Shown: positions 34,880-48,100 of the stretch, piece by piece | Numbering within the stretch: position 1 is the stretch's first letter | Layout of the letters: each line of letters opens with the position of its first letter | DNA from: Arbacia lixula | Taxonomy: Eukaryota > Echinodermata > Echinoidea > Arbacioida > Arbaciidae | Reading direction: 5' to 3' | NCBI GenBank assembly: GCA_963669155.1 | Contig: OZ022586.1 | Span: forward strand, 18,628,285 to 18,692,284 | Length of the DNA stretch: 64,000 nt | Translations under genes and position numbers: made by a program | The notes under the pieces: generated by a model | What the model saw: the letters and a program-made list of their open reading frames with translations, nothing else | What the model was told of the DNA's origin: nothing | Databases searched by the model: none

Positions 34880-35200
34880 ACAACTTAGTGTGTTACTTGG
34901 CAAATGCTACAAATGATGATCTAAAGAGGCTCGAACAAGCAAGAAAGGTTGCCCAACGGATAATAGGGGCAGACTTGCCCTCACTTGAGATTATCTATCA
35001 AGAAAAAGTCGCTAGCAAAATAAAACTCATTATGTCTGACCCCACCCACCCACTCAACGACAATTTCAAGTTCAACAGATCAGGAATACGTTTATGTGTC
35101 CCCCGTACTAGGACCAACCGTTTTAGGCAATCTTTCGTCCCCAACTCGATTCACCTTTTTAACGCCCAGGCGCGAAGACCAGTCTCCGAAATGTAATAAT
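34880..35200 (+). pseudogene. LINE ORF2 C-terminal tail (relic)
   Basis: DDLKRLEQARKVAQRIIGA, then VASKIKLIMSDPTHPLND, SGIRLCVPRTRTNRFRQSFV and PNSIHLFNAQ form the typical end of Jockey/CR1-type ORF2 (RT.R...SFVP..I.L.N). It is 5' truncated. Confidence 0.75.
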
Positions 35201-35289
35201 ACTGATAATAATAACATATGAATTTATAGAACGCACAAACTATTCTATCAAGTTTATATTCTACTGCGCTTTATAGGACTCCTAAATAC

Positions 35290-35600
35290 TGGCTATTAAT
35301 TAAATAAATGTGTTTTTGAGCTTTGATTTAAAGTTGTTTCACGGACGGTGTTTTCCTAACTTTCAAAGGGTATGTGTCCCAAAGCTTGGGGGCTACACAA
35401 GCAATTGCTTGATCACTCAGCGTTACTTTTGTTTTGAAGGATGGAATCCGTAAAAGCAGAGGATCCGTCGAACTGCCCAAACTGTGACCATTACTACTGG
35501 TTTTATACCTCAATAATTCTGTAATGTAGCCAGGAGCTTGACCAAGAAGTGTTTTGTATGTAATTAGTATGACATTGAATGCTATTCTCTGCCGCATTGG
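35290..35600 (-). pseudogene. CR1/L2-like ORF2 tail (relic), related to 12141-12430
   Basis: RQRIAFNVILITYKTLLGQA, PGYITELL, IPSFKTKVTLSDQAI and APKLWDTYPLKVRKTPSV match the TYK.L.G.AP.Y...L and AP.LWN.LP..IR blocks of CR1/L2 ORF2. Opposite strand to the neighbouring LINE tail. Confidence 0.8.
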
Positions 35601-36562
35601 TAACCAATGTAGGTTTTCTAATATATTGGTGTAATAAGTGTATATTTCCTACAACCCAATAGAAGCCTTGTTTTGCACAGTTTCAGTAATTGTAAAGCTA
35701 ATATAAACATCATGTATCCTTAAGAATTTGTATAATTGTATATGTCTTTCTGTTTACATGTACCTTGTGTGATGTCACATTCTTTGTTTGTATCAATGTA
35801 ACCAGTGAAAATGAAATTTCCAATTGGACAATTAATTGCTATATCCATATCCATATCCATCACTGGAGGTGTGCGTTTTTTCAAATTTTCGTCAAAATGA
35901 GACTTTATTGCGGCAAACAAATGTGAAATTCGTTTTTAGGGGATAATTTTACAAGGATTAGTGGGAATTTACTTTTCTAATTTAGTAACCCTTTAATTTA
36001 TGTATGTAAAATCACATTAATCCAATTAGTCATGCATGAGTTCCCAAATTTTAAAGGCAAAATTATCACTTTTCAAAAAGTCACAAGGGTAATTTGGGGA
36101 TTCTGTCATATGAATTCCATTTCTGGAGCATAATTTATGTCCTTTCATTGTTTATTATCCATCTTTCGATGCACTAACACCTATCCCGACACTAAAACCA
36201 TTGCTCTGGTTGAATGAGCACCGTTTAATAAATACTCATCCATTTTGAGTTTGAAACTTTTAAAAACCCTTTATTTTGTGAAAAAATAAAACTCTGGATA
36301 TCTTAACAAAGATGTAACATGCCCTGTTATGCAAACGTAAGAAGTCATTTTCGTGTCATGGTTGAGTGATCATGGTCTGGTGCATAATTTATGTCCTCTC
36401 ATTGTTTATTATCCATCTTTCGATGCACTAACACCTATCCCGACACTTAAACCATGCCAATAAATTCCAAAGGAATCTTTGATCTGAAAAAAGTTGCTTA
36501 CTTCGCATATTTACCTTTCCAGAGGTTGCAGTCATTATTACCCATTTCCCCTACACTTCCCT

Positions 36563-36566
36563 GCAC

Positions 36567-36633
<67 letters not shown>
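36563..36633. repeat. (CA)n microsatellite
   Basis: A ~70-bp CA run. The (His-Thr)n open frame over it is an artefact. Confidence 0.95.
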
Positions 36634-36636
<3 letters not shown>

Positions 36637-36639
36637 TTT

Positions 36640-39050
36640 ATCCCCTAACTTCTTATCTTCCTAAAAGAAATAATAACCTTGTTATACTCAAAGATCGTTG
36701 AATGAAGCACTTTCTTCATACTATATTAGTATAGTTCAAGGACTTCAAACTTGTGTCCATTATTTAGGCACAGTTGTCTCTGTTTTTCGTGAGCATAAGG
36801 AATACATTTTTTGCATTGTATGTGACGCAATATTTGGTAACATTTAAAGAGCATTTTATGTATATTACTACATTGCTATTGTATGTTATTGAGAGTAAAA
36901 CCATGTCTGCTGCTAACCAAGTGTTGATTCTATAAACCATTTCAATTCAGTTGAATCGAATATTACAACGATGATTACATTATTTCACATAAATTACGAG
37001 AGTAAATCTAATTATCATCTACACTACACGTAATGCTTTTTACATACATGAAATAATTATTTTACAATTATACAGATTCATGAAATTTGATACAAGACAA
37101 AGTATAAATCAATATGACTTTGCATTCTGTTCTTTTTCCTTTCCTATCACTCCTCCAATTTCCTGTGGTCTCTAAATAAATGTTCTCTATTACCGTTGCT
37201 GCCCTCGCCGTTCTCAGACAAGTTCTCAGGCGCTGACTGCCAAATATATCAGTTGGCATGACTACATTATATGTTATTTTCAGTGTGGACACAAAGAAGA
37301 AACATACTCAATTTTAAGTTAATTGATGGCAGGGGAGACTGAGGGATTGGGGGGGGGGGGGACCTTTTCCTATTTTTACTTGTATGAGAGGCCTTATCGT
37401 GCACTTTAGATTTTCATTCTACGTATATTTGTATTGCGATTTTTTTATAACGTACCTTCAGAATTTCAAGTACAATCGTTTGGTTATTTTCTTAATAGCG
37501 GATACGCCAACAGGGCTCAGAACAGTCCCTCTTGCACACATTACCAGCCAGTACACAATGATAGTACATTGTAGTTTCGTTCACTATTCACTTCTCAAGC
37601 CCTTCCTTACATGTTAAATGCCTTATGAATCTCATCTGCCTTGTCTATATTTCGAAAAGTAGTTTCTCATTGACTGTAGCTCTTCTCAAAACTTCTATGT
37701 CGCGTACCCTGCCTATCCATTTGATTTTCATCGTCTGTGTTACAAAGACACACGCCAAAGGCTAAACATCACAAGCACTATCTGTGAAGAAGTAGCCAAG
37801 CGTCGCTTGTTCGCATGCCGCACCACCGCCTACCATACCAAGAGTTCAGAAATGACTTTGATGCACGTATATCCCCGGGACGCGTATTTTTTTTTTACAC
37901 CACTGCTCCGCCAAATTTCCCAGAAATACGAAATAAACGGCTCGCGGGCAAGTCTAATCTGTGCGCTCAAGCAAAGCTGTCAGATCATTCTCGCGTGAGA
38001 TTTGATTGTGTCGATCACCGAGTCTAGTCGAGTTGACGTTGTCTCATCTTTGTCTGAACTCAATGAATTGTAATCTGCTAGAATTTTATAAACACACTTA
38101 TTCCGTCAAAAGCTATGTATCTTATTCCTATGTTGAAAAAAGTTTTGCTTTTAAAAACTAAGTTATTATGAACGAAATCAAGGAGATGTGCACGACGAAA
38201 CGTGCTGTCAACGAGTTAGACTCTTGCGCGAGCCGTTTGTTAATATTGTGGCGGAGCAGTTGATACGCCCCCGGGACGCCCTCCTTCAAGACGGAAGGAC
38301 CAAGTCCAGAGCGACGTGAGACTACCTTGTCACGAGGCAGATCGAGCTTGTAGCCCAGAGCAGACCTGAGGGGAACAGGATCTCTCGTAGGGGAGCGAAG
38401 GAACACACCGTCCTGTGCACCTAAGTCAGGAAGTCAAGTATCATAAATAGCCAAACGTCTATTAATGTATGTTGTTATTGTTCACTGATCAATGATGCAC
38501 AAATAGTTAATGCCGATATTCTCATTAACCCTCCCGTGGCTAGATCGAATGGAATCAATTCCATCCATGGCACACAAGGAGACAAAGAAAAGACAAACAA
38601 ACCTCTATCAATGAAATTAAACAGACGCATACAAAATTTCATACATCCAGGGCCATGTTGCAAGTTTTCAATTACACTTACCATCTATGGTATTTACTAT
38701 GGCAAAAGCCAATGATCTCTCATTTTTGCACCTGTTGGCGTGGAAGTTATCATTTATGGTGAGTTACAATAATTGAAAACCTTTAAAGCAACATGACCCA
38801 GGTCTCACAGCTTACGGATATGGCGCCATCTATAGTCTTGGGTAAAACACTGATCAAATGTTTGCGGAATTAACTAGGAAAAAAAATAACACACCATGAA
38901 ATCTGCACATCATTAAAGCAAACAAAGTAATTTTTCTTAAATGAAGGTTTCGTATAATTTCATCAAATATTATTCTTATAATAATTTTGTACAATAACTT
39001 TTCGTCACTTTTGGTCCATTTTTGACCAACATAACAATGGGTGTCAGATA
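36640..39050. other. Intergenic DNA downstream of gene 2
   Basis: No gene recognised. 37872-37958 and 38214-38283 form an inverted repeat (CCCCGGGACGCG against its complement, and GCGAGCCGTTT stems) spanning ~410 bp. The open frame at 38158-38406 on the minus strand overlaps one arm and has no known motif. A G-run lies at 37351-37361. Confidence 0.45.
37872..38283. repeat. Inverted repeat, arms ~65-85 bp, 410-bp span
   Basis: The arms share CCCCGGGACGC, a CTGCTCCGCCA stem and AACGGCTCGCG(C/G), followed by AGTCTAA at the inner or outer edge. Probably a worn foldback element. Confidence 0.6.
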
Positions 39051-39054
39051 ATCA

Positions 39055-39207
39055 ATTGAGAACACAACAATGCCTATTGTGCCCCACACCTGTCAATACA
39101 CTAGCAGCTGCCATTACTATGTCATCATTGCATAATTCTTCTGGAAGAAAAGACCTTGAAGGTTGACATGTTTGATGCATTATGGTATCATTGTGTTCTG
39201 CATTAAT
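39055..39207. mobile_element. Copy of the ~165-bp MITE family
   Basis: The ends GAACACAACAATGCC and, inverted, GAACACAATGATACC flank the shared core CACTAGCAGCTGCCATTA. Downstream of gene 2. Confidence 0.65.
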
Positions 39208-39539
39208 CTGATACACACAAGATGAGCGTTTAAGTTTGGAAAAAAGAGGAAATCTTATTTGATATTCAGAGGGTTTTTTTTACTATAGTATTCAAGTGTC
39301 AACAGGTTCTTCATACATCTAGTACTAATTGTCTAAACCGTGTTCTGGAACAAACCAATTACAAGTTGTCAAGCCAGGTACTAATATTGTACATGTAATA
39401 CATTAAATGACTAATTGCGAATGTTGATTGTACATGTATTTTCATTATAATCTCTTCAGTCCGATAGACACTAACTCTAAAACACTTTTCAGTTATATGT
39501 TGAACTTTATACTTTACTCTTATTATCATAATAAGTGAC

Positions 39540-39892
39540 ATTTTGTCCATTTTTTATCCATTTTGTCCAATATGTTGTGTACTTTTTTTTCTCGAAAATT
39601 TGCATTTTCTCAAAAAGATATGCATCTTTTTACCTGTGCATTCGATACATCATTAGAAATACGTTTGTGCACACATACCTGTACGAAAAAGAAATTATTT
39701 GTCAAAAACAGAAAAAAAAATTAATGGAATTATTTATTACACATGTGGGAGAGCAGCTCGCATGTGACGTAACAAAATTGAAATTAAAAAAAAAATAGCC
39801 TTTGACGGATTTTCGTCAAACCTTCACTAATATGTTTCTTTCATATCTCTGCTTTTAGTGAAACGATCTTATCTTCAGGATGAACTATCCCT
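39540..39892. mobile_element. TTAA family element overlapping the 3' end of gene 2
   Basis: The right end TTCAGGATGAACTATCCCT precedes TTAA at 39893-39896. Internal motifs (TCAAAAAGATATGCATC, GACGGATTTTCGTCAAACC) match 57622-58089. The left end is not clear. It lies immediately after the gene 2 stop codon in transcript direction. Confidence 0.7.
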
Positions 39893-39912
39893 TTAAAAGC
39901 GTTGGTCGTGAA

Positions 39913-40053
39913 TTAACAGAGGCCCAGGACTTCATATCGCATGGACGGGTGTCCGTGGTAGCTGCCTACGTGAATTCGCACGTAACGGGTGACCCCCGGC
40001 CATGGCAACACGATAGGCACTGCCGAGTTGCGGTCATAATTTGCTGGATACAG
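39913..40053 (-). CDS. Gene 2 exon 11: F5/8 type C domain 2 end and stop codon
   Basis: This 141-bp terminal exon follows acceptor CTGTATGCAG. It encodes YPANYDRNSAVPIVLPWPG, RYVRIHVGSYHG and MRYEVLGLC, then TAA. The final Cys is the canonical F5/8C terminal cysteine. The 3' UTR begins inside a transposon relic whose end is only 16 bp downstream of the stop. An AATAAA on the minus strand at 39738-39733 could be the polyadenylation signal. Confidence 0.9.
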   Translation of the reverse strand: MYPANYDRNSAVPIVLPWPGVTRYVRIHVGSYHGHPSMRYEVLGLC

Positions 40054-42024
40054 CTGCATACAGACACAAGGAGAAATACAATCAAAATCCTGTCTTACTA
40101 AAAGTTACAATTAATGTGAATCGACCGCAAGTCCAATCCCTGATCTCTAATGCACAGAGTTATGATTGATATCAGTCACAAGTCAAAGTGCGATCAATCG
40201 CAATTCTCTACAAGACAGGGCCCAGTTTAACAACAGTCTGTGTACTTTTATTAAATCCCTTCCCCATTGATCACAATAATTGAAACGCAACCGAACTTTC
40301 AATAAGTATTGCTAAATTGAATAATCATTTATTTCAAAACTTGCTTGTTCATAACCAGGCCTGGTATCCCGTTCAATGCAAGATTGGGCTTTTTTTCTGA
40401 AATGTACTGCATTGAAATGAATGTTGCGATTTGTGTGAGGTAACCCCCTAAAAATCGCTAGATTGACCGAACTACAAAGGGTTATCACGTTCAAAGGACT
40501 ATTAGGCGTAATTCCAAAGAGCACATTGCTGAGAGAACACCTGGTATATCATTTATTCTATTAATGAAGTGCCCCGAGGCCTCGTGTATCATGTACCGAT
40601 GTCAAATCAACATCTCATCAGAGTACGAACATTATGTAGCTTTACAATTGGAAGGCCCACCTTGAAGTTCTATCTGATAATGAACTCTTTATGTGCCATA
40701 TGTGTGCCATTTCTAAACCAGTAATACAGACAAATTGCACGGAGCAGCGTTTTGTTCGCCACCTCAAGAGTTAGTTTCAAATGTAGGAGAAATGAATTCC
40801 TTATTTCAGAGTACTTAGTTTACACAAGACATTGAGGAGGAATAGTAATGGTGGAATTCGTCGAAAACCGTCATAATCAGTCTTTCTCAAATCAAAATAT
40901 AGATTTTTTTATTCGCATTATAGGCCTATATCAGTCAAAAAATAGACTTGTCGTTTTCGAAATAAGGTAAATTTGGTAATGGAAGCCATATTTGATATCA
41001 TCAATCTTGAGAAAATAGTATAATGTTGCAATGAGATATGGCGGTTTGGTGGACCGTGCGTATTTGATATAATTATGCAGTTAGCAACATGTAACGAGCC
41101 GCGTCGATGACGGATTGATCGCGCGCAGTCAAAAGTGTCGTAAAATCTAGTGTGTTTCTGTACAGCTGGAAACTATTTCGTATGAGAATACATGCATTTA
41201 GATCTCTTGCCATTTTCCAGAAGTTTCTTGAAGTTAACTTCAAATGTAGACCCTGCTTTTAAAACGAAATCCTAACCATTCTTGTCATGTATTGTTCGAG
41301 GAGAAATATACTGGATGGCATAACACAAAAACTATGGTTCAATTTTAACACGTTTTTCTCGAAATCAATTCTTTGCGCTTTTCGGACGGATACGACGGCT
41401 GGGTTGATGAGTGGCGAATTGTTCGAGACAGCGAGCTTCTTCTGACATCATCTTGTTCATCATCATCATCATTGTATGATACTCACCGTCTTCAAACCGC
41501 AATGGTCTTCCAGTGCAAACGTCCAATTGACTGCGTTCAATGAGTACGACAGATACACGGATGTAAGCCACTGATCATGATTTGATCGGCCTTGCACGAC
41601 GATACCGGTAACATTACACGCATCCCCCAGGTCGATCTAGAGAGCAAGATAGTGGGGATTACTATTACGTAAGTACACGTTCGTGATTGGGTGATAGATA
41701 CTCCCATTGATCAACTGGTTATTGATTATTTATGTGAGCGCCAAACTCGCTTACTTTTTCTTCACATAATACTTTCACGCTATCTATATTCAACGAATAT
41801 TACTATTACTATATGTACTACTACTTCTACTCCTACTACTACTACTGATAGAGTAACTACTACTTCTACGACTACTACTACAACTAATACTATTACTACT
41901 ACTGCTACTACTACTACTACTACAGCTATTACTACTACTACTACTACTACTACAACCACCACTACTATACTACTACTACTACTATTACTACAACTGCCAC
42001 TTCTACTTTATCTACTACTACTAT

Positions 42025-42062
<38 letters not shown>

Positions 42063-42086
42063 TCACTACTACTTTTACTACTACAG

Positions 42087-42132
<46 letters not shown>

Positions 42133-45100
42133 AGTTACCACCACTTCTACTACTACCACTACTAATCTCCGGTAGAAAGGCAAATTGTTCAAGCTGTGGA
42201 TGCATGAAGTCGAAAGATGGGAGCATGCTTGTTGAAAAAGATCTAATCTTGAACCGTTGGACAGAATATATTGGAGAGCTGTTCTATGATGTCATAGAGG
42301 AGATGCTGGACCAGGTGGTGTCGTCATATAAATGTTTGATGCTCTGGAAGAATTTGGTATTGTAAAACTAACAGATGTCATCAATAAGATCTATGAAGAT
42401 GGTAAATTTCCGAAAGATCTGGCCCTGTCCATTTTGATCCCGATCCCAAAGAAACAAGGTGCAGTAGACTGTGAGCAGCACCGCACAATCAGCCTTAATA
42501 GTCATATCACAAGATCATCCTCAGAATTCTGCTACAAAGAGCACGTAGCAGGATAACACCAGAGATTGGAAAGCAGCAGTTTGGAAAGGCTAATTTGTTT
42601 AAAAAAACCTGACGGAAAGAGCCATGGAAATGCAAAAAGACGCCTATGTATGCTTCTTGATAGTTCACCCCCTGGACTGTATTAATCCACCGACAACGAA
42701 CGTTGGTGGCGCATCACATACAAAAAAATTGGATTTTGCGGGCGGACAGATTCGTGGAGTCGCGCAATCAGTGGTGTGGCGCGGTGTGCGTACTGTGTGA
42801 ATCAAGGGCGTAATGTGTGCGGGAGAAGAGAGGCGGACGATAAAATACGGCCAGTATCTGGACTAGCTCCTTGATTATTTAAAGGCCTCTGATAGAATTA
42901 GACATACACAAATGTTCGAAGATCTCAGGAAGCTGGACCTACTTGAAAAAGACTTTCGTCTACTGGCAAGTCTGTGCTGGAACCAGTCAGCATGCATCAG
43001 AGTTAATGGAGCACTCAGCGAATATATAAATGTTTAAAGTATGTATATGTTGAAGTAAGGCAGTGATGTGTGATGTCACCAGATCTTTTTAATCACTAGA
43101 GTACACTCATCCTGAGGGAATTCGAAAAGGAAAGGGGACTTAAAATTGGAGGACAAAATATTACAAACCTACGACACGCTGATGACACCGTATTTATAAC
43201 AGAACCCCAAGAAGACCTTCAGAGGATATTGGATGTGGTTATCACAGAGAGTGAAAGAAAGTGATTGTCAATCAGCTGTAAAAAGACAGAATGCATGGTA
43301 TTTTTAAAGAATGAGGAAGCTCCAAAATGTAATATCAAATTAAGGGACAACACCATCAAACAGGTATTCGCCTTCAATACCTTGGTACCATAACAGACGA
43401 CTCTAGAAGTACGAGGGAGTTTAAAATGAGAATTACATTACCTAGATCAGCCTTCTCGAAGCTGGAGGAAATCCTAAGAAACAGGACACTCAGAATGGAG
43501 ACTTGATTACGAGTTCTGAATCGTTACATCTACCCTTTGTGAAGCATGGTCAATAACATCAGACATGAGAAAGCGTTTGGAGAGTTGTGGTGAAATGTGG
43601 TTCCTCCGACGCATAATAAGTATTCCATGGACTGACAGAGTAACCAATGATGAGGTCCTAAGATGAGATGGTGTGGAGAGAAAACTGATTATTGAGATAA
43701 GAAGTAGGCAAATTATTTTTGTAGGACATAAAATTAAAAAGGACGGTCTTCAAACAGCTAGGAACTGAGACTAAGTCTCCGGTTATGGCACTTAGATACA
43801 GAGATAGACCACTATTACTACTACTACTACTACTATTACTCCTACTACTACTACTACTACTACTACTACTGCCAAAGACAGCAAATAAGTCGCCAAACTA
43901 GAGTAGCAGAACATCAGGAGACACCGAAGATTACTTTAGACACAGTATTTTAGAGAAATGCTGTGTACACTCGTAAAATATCTTGGCAGCCTCTGCTTGG
44001 CGATATCTGAAGGTACATGTATAACGATCATGACCTCTCGACAGCATGTGGCTGCCTCTTAGCGGCTTTCAGCTGGACACTCTACGAGAACTCATATCAC
44101 CTAAGCGCGTCACAAACCTGCACCCAGATATCCGTGTCGGCTGCGGCCCAGCCCACCCATGCACCAGCGAACACGCCGGTCACTGGCTGGGTGTTGAGTC
44201 TTCCAGCGGCGGCAGTGTGCGTTGGTTCATTTTGGTAGACACTTGATGCCGTGAGCATAGCATCCGGGATCCGTCCGTCCTCTACGCCCAAACCATCTCC
44301 ACGCACGCGCAGTGCGCAGCCGAGCTTTCCAGGAGCGTTAATGTCCACTGGGGAAGACGAAGGTAAGATGTAACTCTTTATGCCCCATGATGTCTTCTAC
44401 AGAATAAGTATATGCATCTGACGCAGCAGCGATGTTTGCTGCCACGTGAAAGGTTAAAGCTGTAGACTAAATATTCCTTCATATGGAAGCTGGTTTTGAA
44501 TAACTGGACGTAGGCGCCCACGTTTTTGGACTTATTTTCGTTTTTATTTTTTAATCTCGATAAAATACCAAAAATTACATCATCATTGATAAAATATTGA
44601 TATCTAGTCAGTGGAACATCGTTAAATAAATTTGTCCACACAAGTTTGGATAAACAGTAACCCTTATTGTTCCAGAACAGTGCAATGGATGAGCACAAAT
44701 ATGTCCCTGATTACATTTAAGGGGACTTAATCCAGTCGCACAAGCACCTGAAATTTTGTAGTAAATTGGCTGGAAGCCTCAATTTTCGGCTTTTAATAAA
44801 ATTAGATACAAGATACATGCCCTCCAAATGTTCATGAGGCAACGTTAAGCGAATGAAGTAGTTGTGACAAAAACATGTATAGCCTTGTTATAACCATTTA
44901 CTCTTCATGATTTGTTTAATTCTCGTTATCTAAGAGATCTTTCGGGGGAAATAATTCCAGGCGTGTGATCACTGGGCTAGGGGAGAGATGCATACCTATG
45001 GCGTACGGAATCGGACCATAACCCAACAACTCTATCCGGAGGGCCATGTAACCAAGATACGTCATGGGATAAAGTCTGACGTCACGGGCCACAATGGGCC

Positions 45101-48100
45101 TTTCCAGCGTGTTGGTCACGTGACTTTCTCTGTCAAAGTTCCCGCCGAATACCTTCAGGATGAAAGGGTGATGAAACATGCGATTTACTTCACACGATGG
45201 TTAAATCTTTACAGAAAGACCATTCATTGGAGACATGAAAGATGTTCTTTATCTATATGTGCAGATTATTTCAATACAGATTGCTATGGAAACAACAATT
45301 TCAAGGAAAACAAGAAATATTGTCTTCATAGGGACGCAGGTGGTCTTTCTATGTAGGTGGCGTTGAATTTTATTGTATATCAACGTGTTCACAAACCTGT
45401 ACTACCATAATGTGATGCGATGTGATGTTCCATATGATGTACCAATGTTATATTTCAATAGGACGCTTGTTCTAAACGCAGCAAGATAGGTAAGTCCCCA
45501 CCCCCAACCTAAGCAAAAAAGCATAACTTTTTTATCAGTGAGGTTTTGGGCAAAATAATTCGGCAGGATTGTTCCTTAATATATTGACTAACCTCTGTTT
45601 AAAAAATCTCAATAATCCAATTAGTCATGCATTAGAGGGCAAATTTTAAAGGCAGAAATTTTACTTTTCAAAAGTCACAAGGGTAATTGTTTATGCCGTT
45701 TTAACAGCACATAATTGGCATTCTTGTGCGATTTTTAAAGTGTATTCACTCAACCATGACACGAAAATTACTTCTTATGTTTACATAACAGGTCATGTTA
45801 CATTTTTGTCAAAATATCAAATTTTATTTTTCACACACAAATAAAGGGTTTTAAAGGTTTCAAATTCAAGAGGGATGAGTATTTGTTAAACGGTGCTCAC
45901 TCAACCAGAACAATAGGTTAAGTGTCCGGATAGGTGTTAGTGCATCGAGAGATGGATGATAAACAATGGAAGGACATACATTATGCACAAGAAATGGAAT
46001 TTATGAAAAGTTCATATGACAGAATCCAAAAAGTTGCCCTTATGACTTTTGAAAAGTGACATTTCCGCCTTTGAAATTAGCCCACTCGTGAATGACTAAT
46101 TGTATTCTAAATGTGATTTTCACACAGAAGTTAGTCAATAAGTTGAGGAAAAATCCTGCCAAATTGTTCTGCCCAAAACCTCTCCGATGAAAAGTTATTT
46201 TTTTTTGCTCGGGGGGGGGGGGGGGGGGCTTACTTTTTTGTTGCGTTTAGTTTCCATCTATTATTGGATTAACATGAAATTCTCAAATTTTCATGAAAAG
46301 ATAAATCTTTAATTTCCTCATTGAATATATCTGCGTACTTCCAAATGAATGTTTTCATTCTGTTCCCATAAGTCGTTCAATCCATGCACATGAACAATTT
46401 TGTTTTAAACCGTCGAGATTTTTTCTAAAATGGCTCGAAGTAATCCTGATAAAAAAGAGAAAAGAATAGGTTTAAGCAACAAGCAAAGCGATTTATTAAT
46501 GTATTTAATACAGAAATCAGTTTCATAACATACCGTAAAAATGCACCTTAAGTTGTCGTGGAGCATATTTGCATTTTTCTCTCAAGAACAGAATTAGCAT
46601 TAATGATTTTAATTGCTGATTATGATGTCATTTAGGTTTAATGTATGCACGCTATCATATACATTTGTAATGGTGTATCAATTTTGCTTAAACTGATTCC
46701 TTTAGGAATGCACATCCATTAATGTATTAGAACATCATTAATTGTAAATGCTAGACACGCGTACCTATATCATTATAAGCTAGATTAACCCTTTCTGTAC
46801 ATGCCGGGCAGCACTCTCATATAATTAAGGGACTTATACTTTTTATACAAGAATGCCTCGGTGGTGGATATAAATGTGGAATGTGTTTTCATAAAAATAA
46901 ACCTATAAAAAAACACATGGATACGTGCGTGCGTGCTATAATACATTCTTAAAAGATATGTTTGTGACTCTAAAATGTGTGTAATGGTAAAACGTTAGAT
47001 AAAAGAAAACATGCTTGATTTGGTGTTGACAATTCCGTGTAGAACATCAGAACCTCAAGCAAAAAAATCCGTGTAATATGCCAAGCGTATTTTTTCACCG
47101 GTAATACACATTAATCCCATAGAAAGCACACTGTCTGATACAGGAAAGGTTAATGCTGTGCACGTGAACATTTCTTGTCAAAGTTCTGATAAGACACTCT
47201 TAAGCTTGAGCTTGCATTATGTCACTCATACCCAGCTCGCGAAATGCAATTGATAGTGGATGGACAAAGTACTATATCACGGCGGGGATATATCGAAACC
47301 AACTAGCTCATGACTGCGTGTGTTACGCGTGCGTTACTGTCTCAGTGTCGCGTCATTAGCAACTGTTAGTAGGCAACCATGTAAATACCGCACCGCCAAT
47401 ACGTACCTACAGTACTACGCGAGACAGCTGGCTGCGTGAACACACGTACTAGTAGGCCTACGCGATATCCATAAAATGTGTGCGTTTGTACGTGCAAAGT
47501 CATAATGAAACATAATGAACATAATGAAACTACGCTACCCTTCGCTTAATTTTCAATAAAATATCTTTTATTTTGTCATTGTCGATGAGTGATATATATA
47601 AAAAAACCCTAACCATTGTGCTGTTATGAACTGGAAAACCCCCAAAGAATGATTAGTATACTGCAGGCATGTACGTGTTTATTAACTCTTTATGTCCCGA
47701 AGTGACATTTCTGCACATGTCATGCGCATAAGTTTCTTTAGAGCAGCAATTAATGTGGCACTCAAAGGTTGCATAAAGATTTGAGCAGAAATGCCCAACA
47801 ACCAGGGGACATATTCATGAAAGCTTACTAGCCAAGTTCGTTACTACAATGCATGCATCTAGATGCACTTTAGTAACTTACAATGCTCAGTAAGGTTTCA
47901 TGAATATGGCCCCAGGGGGTGTTTCACAAAGCTGTTCGTAATTTACGAACGACTTTACGAACGACTGGTGATCCCGTCTTGTGCCAAATGCGATACCACA
48001 CTTTGTTCATCGAGAACCTGATTTAGCACAAGAAGGGATCACCAGTCGTTCGTAACTTACGAACAGCTTGTTGAAACACCCCCCCCCCCCCCCCCCCCCC

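Larger units (their letters stand above)
34441..36453. mobile_element. Nested repeat mosaic flanked by a 28-bp direct repeat
   Basis: From left to right: left arm of the palindromic TTAA element (to about 34800), LINE tail (34880-35200), CR1-like tail (35290-35600), right arm (35850-35995, ending at TTAA), then part of a family F element (36000-36450). An identical 28-bp sequence (beginning ATGCCAATAAATTCC) borders it at 34413-34440 and 36454-36481. Confidence 0.7.

Noticed and set aside
36454-36648. Open frame ending in (His-Thr)n
   Set aside because: It is a (CA)n microsatellite artefact.
38158-38406. Minus-strand 82-residue frame as a gene
   Set aside because: It overlaps one arm of an inverted repeat and has no recognisable motif or partner exon.
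41691-42365. 224-residue open frame rich in Thr and Leu
   Set aside because: It is translated (TAC)n microsatellite running into a LINE relic.
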